DNA of 36,687 bases from an uncultured Acidimicrobiales bacterium. GTDB lineage: Bacteria > Actinomycetota > Acidimicrobiia > Acidimicrobiales > SZUA-35. Position numbers and translations under genes: made by a program. Within the stretch, counting starts at the first letter, position 1, and every line of letters starts with the position of its first letter. Of the stretch, positions 32,431 through 36,687 are shown piece after piece. The stretch is taken from positions 1 to 36,687 of the forward strand of contig CALHCB010000121.1 in the NCBI GenBank assembly GCA_937930695.1. Direction: 5' to 3'. The notes under the pieces are model-generated. The model saw only the letters and a list, made by a program, of their open reading frames with translations, had not been told where the DNA came from and ran no database searches.

Positions 32431-32997
32431 CTAGGCAAGCAGGTCGTGGGTCTCGGGACGGTCTCGCAGAAACTGCGCCGCGAACGGACACAGAGGCGTG
32501 ATCGTTCGCCCCGTGGATCGAAGGTCTTCGACGATTCCTGCCATGAGACGATCGGCGTTGCCTTGGCCTCGGTGGGCCAGAGCGGTCTCGACGTGAGGAA
32601 CAACCAGTGCGGCTCCTCGCGTTTGGTAGTCGGCGAAGCTGAGTACCTCACCCGAGCTGTCTCGCAACTCGAAACGGTGTGCATCGGTGTTGTCGACCAC
32701 CCTTGGGGCCTCCGACGATGCCGAGATTTGTTCTGGAGTGCTCGACGCGAGTTGGGACATCTTCAATTCGAGATCTCCGTTCGAAGGCTCGGTTAGATGT
32801 GATCCGTCGGGGAACACGATGACGGGAATCGACTTGCGCCCGTTGTTGCGCTCCAGCACCGTCTCAACTTCATCGGGCTTTTCGATGAGGTCGATGTAGT
32901 CGTAGGCGACGCCGTTGTCTTCGAACCATGTTTTCGCTCGACGGCAATCTCCGCACCAGTCGGCGCCGTACATCTGAATCGTTGCGTTCTCAGTCAC
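32431..32997 (-). CDS. Glutaredoxin-like (mycoredoxin) domain fused to a GNAT acetyltransferase domain
   Basis: Predicted 188 aa, GTG start. Residues 1-80 are a glutaredoxin fold: IQMYGADWCGDCRRAK with a CGDC active site, DYIDLIEK, and the cis-Pro strand SIPVIVFPDGSHLTEPS. Mycoredoxins use a similar CxxC to reduce mycothiol mixed disulfides. Residues ~107-188 resemble the small YjdJ-type GNAT domain: AALVVPHVETALAHRGQGNA carries the RGQGN acetyl-CoA loop, followed by GRTITPLCPFAAQFLRDRPE. A 25-residue linker joins them. A frame error is unlikely because the frame is continuous. The fusion suggests linked thiol redox and acetylation, perhaps in mycothiol chemistry. It lies 39 bp upstream of gpmI on the same strand. 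Confidence 0.85.
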   Translation of the reverse strand: MTENATIQMYGADWCGDCRRAKTWFEDNGVAYDYIDLIEKPDEVETVLERNNGRKSIPVIVFPDGSHLTEPSNGDLELKMSQLASSTPEQISASSEAPRVVDNTDAHRFELRDSSGEVLSFADYQTRGAALVVPHVETALAHRGQGNADRLMAGIVEDLRSTGRTITPLCPFAAQFLRDRPETHDLLA

Positions 32998-33040
32998 ATG
33001 AGAGGAAACACCAGCGCGGCGTCGTTCCTTCCCTCGACGG

Positions 33041-33976
33041 TCAGAGAACGGTGACCATCAGGTCGTAGGTGGCGTTGCCACGCCAGCTGCTCACGATGAG
33101 TTGATAGTTGCCGCTCTCGGCGAGGTCGAATTCATAAGACGTCGACTCCGACACGATCAAACCGCCTCCGGGGGCGATCACGGCGAACTGAGCGTTGTCT
33201 TCCAGTGATGTGATGCTCAGCGACATGAACTGACCAGCCGAGACATCGATCGTGTAGATCTGGACTTCGGCTCGAACGACGGAGTTCGACACTGTTGCGG
33301 CCGAGGCTCCTGATTCGAAGCGAATTGCTTCGACTCCCGTTGGATCGTCGGCCCCGTCCTCGTCGTCGGAATCCTCGATCGTGGGATCCGTTGTCTCCGG
33401 TGGGATCACGATGATTAGCTCGTAGCTGGCGTTGCCACGAGTGCCGCCGATGACCACGGAGTGCACCCCGTCTTGGAGCAGAAGAGTTTGGGACCCGGTG
33501 ACTTCGCTCTCGAGCAGGTTGCCGCCGGGGTCGAGGAGGTCGTACACCGCGTTGTCCTCGAGGGAGCTGATGGACAGTTCCATGGTTTGGCCCGCCCTCG
33601 CGTCGATCGTGTAGGTATGGCGATTGCCTCGAACCACAGCGTCGCTCACCACAGTTGCGGACGCACCAGGGTCGAATCGAACTGCTCTCGGCGCTTGTGG
33701 GTCTGCCGGCAAGGTGGTCACCGAGGAAGTCGTGGGTGCGAGGGTGGTCGTTGCTCCCTGGCCACCGTCGGCACTGCCGAGCGTGTTGGTGGTTTCCTCG
33801 TCGGTCCCAGCGTTCGCCGTGTCATCCTCGACGGAGAGCGCCGTTGATGCCGCCGTCACGGTCGTCGTGCTGATCGCGCCGTCGCCTCCTGAGCAGCCGG
33901 CGAGAAGTAGTGCCAGACCCAAGAAGCCCAGACCGAAGAAGTTGTGCGGTGCGATCCGAACGTGTCCCGATGTCAT
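33041..33976 (-). CDS. Lipoprotein with two tandem PPC-like beta domains
   Basis: Predicted 311 aa from ATG 33974-33976, overlapping the patatin stop as ATGA. The signal peptide is clear, FFGLGFLGLALLLAGC, with Cys in a LAGC lipobox. A Thr-rich stalk follows, then two related ~90-residue repeats. Both share VV(R)...YTID, AGQ.M.LSI.SLEDNA, PGG.L and RGNA.Y (repeat 1 near residues 95-190, repeat 2 near 215-311). They look like pre-peptidase C-terminal (PPC) beta-sandwiches. A role in binding wall, glycan or protein outside the cell is inferred. It is coupled to the patatin gene upstream. Confidence 0.85.
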   Translation of the reverse strand: MTSGHVRIAPHNFFGLGFLGLALLLAGCSGGDGAISTTTVTAASTALSVEDDTANAGTDEETTNTLGSADGGQGATTTLAPTTSSVTTLPADPQAPRAVRFDPGASATVVSDAVVRGNRHTYTIDARAGQTMELSISSLEDNAVYDLLDPGGNLLESEVTGSQTLLLQDGVHSVVIGGTRGNASYELIIVIPPETTDPTIEDSDDEDGADDPTGVEAIRFESGASAATVSNSVVRAEVQIYTIDVSAGQFMSLSITSLEDNAQFAVIAPGGGLIVSESTSYEFDLAESGNYQLIVSSWRGNATYDLMVTVL

Positions 33977-34854
33977 CCGTGTAGGTGTCCTCGTGCTCGC
34001 TGATAGCCGTCGTTGATCAAGGGCAGCGTACGACTGAAGTCGAAGGCGGTCGCGTCGGGAGGCGTTGCTGATCGGAGACTGAAGACCGGACAACCCACGA
34101 CCTGGGGATCAACCGCTGCTCTGCGCTGTGTGCGAATCATCAGCGCGACCGTGTGAATCAGGCTGTCGGTGAGCCCTTGGGGTTCTTCGGGACGAGGGTC
34201 TGACGGGGTGGCATCGAGCAACACGATGGTTTCGGCTCCCAAGGCACGGGCCAGGACCGTGGGGAACATCGCGACGACACCGCCATCTACAAGGAGTTTG
34301 CCGTCGAGCTCTTGAGCGGGAAAGACCCCGGGGATCGCCGCGCTGGCCCGCAACGCGGGAGCCAATTGTCCCTGGTTGAGGATCACCGGATCACCCGTCC
34401 GGTGGTCGGTTGCGATCGACGCGAACGGGAGTGCGAGCCCGTCGAAGGTCGCGGCCGGGGAGTAGCGGTCAATCAAGGCAGTCATGGCTTCGGCACTGAG
34501 CAAGGCTGAGCGGCTCTTGGCCAAGTGCTGCATCATTCCGAGCCGGCGGGTGCCGCGACGGCGGGTGCCGAAAACATCCGCCGCCTCCACGGAGCCCCAA
34601 ATGTCACGGAGTTGTTCAGGGGCTCCATCTGGGTCTGCAGCGACGAATGCCCCATTGAGCGCCCCTACCGATGAACCCACAACACGATCAGGTTTGATCC
34701 CGGCTTCGGCAAGGGCTTGAAGCATCCCGACCTGAACCGCGCCATAGGCCCCGCCCCCGGACAGCACGAAGGTGAGGGGGCGCGGTGATCCTAAAAGTTG
34801 GGTCGCGAGGTTCGAGGTGTTCATGGATTCGGACACGCCCCGCAAGGATGTCAT
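33973..34854 (-). CDS. Patatin-like phospholipase family protein
   Basis: Predicted 293 aa from ATG 34852-34854; ATG 34822-34824 is equally possible and neither has a strong ribosome binding site. Patatin motifs are intact: FVLSGGGAYGAVQVGML (oxyanion hole), VVGSSVGALNGAF with Ser in GxSxG, and KLLVDGGVVAMFP with the catalytic Asp in DGG. It belongs to the RssA/NTE-like bacterial patatins and should hydrolyse acyl esters of lipids at the membrane. It has no signal peptide. Its stop overlaps the lipoprotein start, so the two are likely cotranslated; the ECF sigma gene diverges on the other side. Confidence 0.93.
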   Translation of the reverse strand: MTSLRGVSESMNTSNLATQLLGSPRPLTFVLSGGGAYGAVQVGMLQALAEAGIKPDRVVGSSVGALNGAFVAADPDGAPEQLRDIWGSVEAADVFGTRRRGTRRLGMMQHLAKSRSALLSAEAMTALIDRYSPAATFDGLALPFASIATDHRTGDPVILNQGQLAPALRASAAIPGVFPAQELDGKLLVDGGVVAMFPTVLARALGAETIVLLDATPSDPRPEEPQGLTDSLIHTVALMIRTQRRAAVDPQVVGCPVFSLRSATPPDATAFDFSRTLPLINDGYQRARGHLHG

Positions 34855-34938
34855 CTTCAGCGTTGGTTGGTTGGCCTACCGTGGAACGTGCACGAGCCAG
34901 TCGCTGACCAACAGCGAACCTGCCGCAGAAAGAGCGCA

Positions 34939-35478
34939 ATGGATCCCGAAGCGCGCCAACGCAAGATCGAGCAATTGGCGGCCCTCGCCCGCGACGGCGA
35001 CGAAAGGGCCATGACAGAGCTTCTGGCTCTCATCGAACCTGATGTCCAGCAGCGGTGCCTGCGTATCTTGCCGCATCCTCTCGATGCCGAAGAAGCAGCC
35101 CAAGATGCGCTGCTTGCGGTTGTTCGACGGATCGGCTCGTTCGAGGGCCGGTCCAAGTTCAGCACGTGGTTGTACATGGTGAGTTCCAACGCCGCGCTCG
35201 ACACCTATCGCAAGCTCAAGCGTCGGGCGACGGATCCGGGTGAGATGCCCGAGCTGACCGACGATCGGCGAACCAGCATCATTGCTGGCACTCGAATCGA
35301 CCTTCTCGACGCACTGGAGCAGGTCGATGCGAAGTTCGGAGAACCCGTCGTACTACGAGATGTGCAAGGCATGGAATATGCCGACATTGCCGAGTTGCTG
35401 GGTGTCCCGGGTGGAACGGTCAAATCCCGAATTCATGAGGGTCGACAGCGTCTCCAACGCATTCTTGATGCGACCTGA
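34939..35478 (+). CDS. ECF-type RNA polymerase sigma factor, orphan
   Basis: Predicted 179 aa from ATG 34939 (AGAAAGAG upstream); a longer frame from 34798 runs into the divergent patatin gene. Region 2 is visible as EEAAQDALLAVVRRIGSFEG, RSKFSTWLYMVSSNAALDTY, and region 4 as FGEPVVLRDVQGMEYADIAE, LLGVPGGTVKSRIHEGRQRL. No anti-sigma gene follows; the next gene is a convergent Ser/Thr kinase 10 bp away. It shares organisation with the sigma factor at 540-1073 but not close sequence. Regulation by the kinase or by an unlinked anti-sigma is possible. Confidence 0.93.
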   Translation: MDPEARQRKIEQLAALARDGDERAMTELLALIEPDVQQRCLRILPHPLDAEEAAQDALLAVVRRIGSFEGRSKFSTWLYMVSSNAALDTYRKLKRRATDPGEMPELTDDRRTSIIAGTRIDLLDALEQVDAKFGEPVVLRDVQGMEYADIAELLGVPGGTVKSRIHEGRQRLQRILDAT

Positions 35479-35488
35479 TCGGACACGT

Positions 35489-36687
35489 TCACGATGCTTC
35501 GACGGTGTTCGTCCACAACCGTTCGAGTGATGCGATCAGCTCTTCGACTGCCGGGCGGGCGGCGAAGGGGACGCGACCTTCGTTGAGTTTTCCCCGCCAA
35601 CGATCGAGCGTCTCCACCGTTGCGGCACTCACGACCTCGGGTTCGGCGTTGGGATCGAGACCGAGTCGGCGAGCTGGCTCGACCTCGAGCAAGATTCGTT
35701 GAAACTCAGCCACCAGCGGGCGCGGCAACTTCACGAGCCCCGAGGTGAGCTGGCGCAGTGTTGCCAATTCGAGAAGGCCGGGAAGTTCTCGTTCGAGCTC
35801 ATCGATCTGGTCGAGCATTTCGTTTGCGTTCTGTCGATCGTCGGGCCCGGCTCGCTCCACACCGTGACGGAGATAGGAGATGGCCCGCCCGGATTGGATC
35901 GCGGCGGCTCGTTCCTTCGTGAGGAGCTGCACAATGCGATCGACGTCGGAGTCCTCGGGATCCAGCACCAGTACGGGTCCGGTTCCTTTCAGAAGATCCG
36001 GCGGCGTCGAAAATCCCTCTGAAGTCATGACAACATCCGCCCGTTGAGCTTCAGCGTCTGGACCGCAGATGCTGACGCTGCCCGAGAGTGAGGCATTGGC
36101 GAGGGCCAGCATTTCGTCGAGATTCTCACTCGCCACGAGCGACGCGCGAGCACGCTCGATGAGGTCTTGCACTCGTCCTGCTGCCCCGGTGTGGCCAGGG
36201 CTCCAAGCGTGGGCAACGCTTGGGCCAATTGCCGACAGCAACGTGATCATCTCGTCTGTCGTGCTCACTCGATCATCGGGATCGACCGAGAGTCCCTGAT
36301 CGACCAACTCGACCAACGAGTGAGGGAGGTCAGGTCGTGCCTCGAGCAACGAGTCGACGTGGTTCGTAGATCGGCCCCGGCGAACATCGCTCAGGGTGTC
36401 GGCGGCGAATGGCGTGTGGCCCGCCAGGAGCTCGTACAGCAATGCAGAAACCGAGTAGAGGTCGGCTCGATGGTCGATCGTCGACGACGTGCGTGACTGC
36501 TCGGGTGCCATGTAGGCGGGTGTGCCTGCAGCCTGGGTGAATCCCGAAGCACCTGCGAGATCCTTGGCCAGACCGAAATCGCCGAGCACGACCATCTCGT
36601 CGCCAATGGTGCGGCCAGCTCGTTGGGCAGCATTCCGTTCGTGGTTGGCGACGGTACGAAACAGGACGTTGCTTGGTTTGATGTCGC
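35489..36687 (-). CDS. Ser/Thr protein kinase, N-terminus cut by window edge
   Basis: The minus-strand frame is open to the edge (399 codons seen). It enters at DIKPSNVLF, the end of the HRD catalytic loop; DFGLAK follows after about 28 residues, longer than the usual spacing. The activation segment has AGTPAYMAPEQ, then HRADLYSVSALLYELLAGHT and a C-lobe end near DPDDRVSTTDEM. The remaining ~230 residues have no membrane helix and no domain I recognise. They begin with a helical segment, then a strand-rich part (SVSICGPDAEAQRADVVMTS, GPVLVLDPED) and end helical. It is probably a soluble kinase with an unknown effector domain, convergent with the orphan sigma gene. Confidence 0.88.
   Translation of the reverse strand, partial: DIKPSNVLFRTVANHERNAAQRAGRTIGDEMVVLGDFGLAKDLAGASGFTQAAGTPAYMAPEQSRTSSTIDHRADLYSVSALLYELLAGHTPFAADTLSDVRRGRSTNHVDSLLEARPDLPHSLVELVDQGLSVDPDDRVSTTDEMITLLSAIGPSVAHAWSPGHTGAAGRVQDLIERARASLVASENLDEMLALANASLSGSVSICGPDAEAQRADVVMTSEGFSTPPDLLKGTGPVLVLDPEDSDVDRIVQLLTKERAAAIQSGRAISYLRHGVERAGPDDRQNANEMLDQIDELERELPGLLELATLRQLTSGLVKLPRPLVAEFQRILLEVEPARRLGLDPNAEPEVVSAATVETLDRWRGKLNEGRVPFAARPAVEELIASLERLWTNTVEAS

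Noticed and set aside
34883..34910. GGAAC as a -35 of an ECF-type promoter for the orphan sigma gene
   Set aside because: No GTC/GTT-type -10 at the required 16-17 bp distance.

Overview
The window is high-GC, densely packed bacterial DNA from an actinobacterium. Markers seen here are a DUF5318 protein beside a class A penicillin-binding protein, a DUF6049/MviN-type kinase/SigM-type locus, a mycoredoxin-like protein, many GTG starts and candidate leaderless promoters. A deep, non-mycobacterial lineage such as Acidimicrobiia is my guess only; nothing here settles the class. No tRNA, rRNA, CRISPR array, insertion sequence or phage gene was recognised, and there is no obvious island of foreign composition.

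Left part (1-5561, mostly minus strand): a tightly coupled envelope-stress operon, read right to left. It holds a GNAT acetyltransferase, a secreted DUF6049 protein, a membrane Ser/Thr kinase with an extracytoplasmic discoidin-like domain, an ECF sigma factor and its membrane anti-sigma factor, which is cut by the window edge. This matches the pcnA-DUF6049-MviN-sigM-rsmA locus of mycobacteria, but the MurJ/MviN flippase part is absent. Diverging from it are a histone-deacetylase-like amidohydrolase and pcnA.

Replication and cell-wall core (8062-14779): DUF5318 gene, a bifunctional penicillin-binding protein, then rpsF-ssb-rpsR-rplI and dnaB. The order matches Rv0049-Rv0058 of M. tuberculosis, normally near oriC. 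A hairpin follows rplI. Six same-orientation DnaA-box-like 9-mers precede dnaB, one of them a perfect TTATCCACA. Three small membrane or membrane-anchored proteins of unknown function follow on the minus strand.

Middle part (16570-26819, plus strand): an insert-bearing Nudix hydrolase, a heterodimeric ABC exporter pair with one degenerate ATP site, a DEAD-box RNA helicase, a PEP mutase/isocitrate lyase family enzyme, a cation:proton antiporter and an HtrA-type serine protease. An 11-bp-periodic PHO-box-like repeat and an inverted repeat lie between htrA and a TetR regulator.

Right part (27016-36687): TetR, an atypical LuxR-type response regulator with a histidine-rich repeat tail, a membrane protein and a coupled YtcJ-type amidohydrolase. 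Then come a convergent gpmI, a glutaredoxin-GNAT fusion, a patatin/lipoprotein pair, an orphan ECF sigma factor and a truncated Ser/Thr kinase. The most interesting signals are the DnaA-box cluster at dnaB, the flippase-less kinase locus with a sigma factor lacking a normal start codon, the PHO-box-like repeat, the redoxin-acetyltransferase fusion, and the recurring -10-like hexamer 6-7 nt before start codons.
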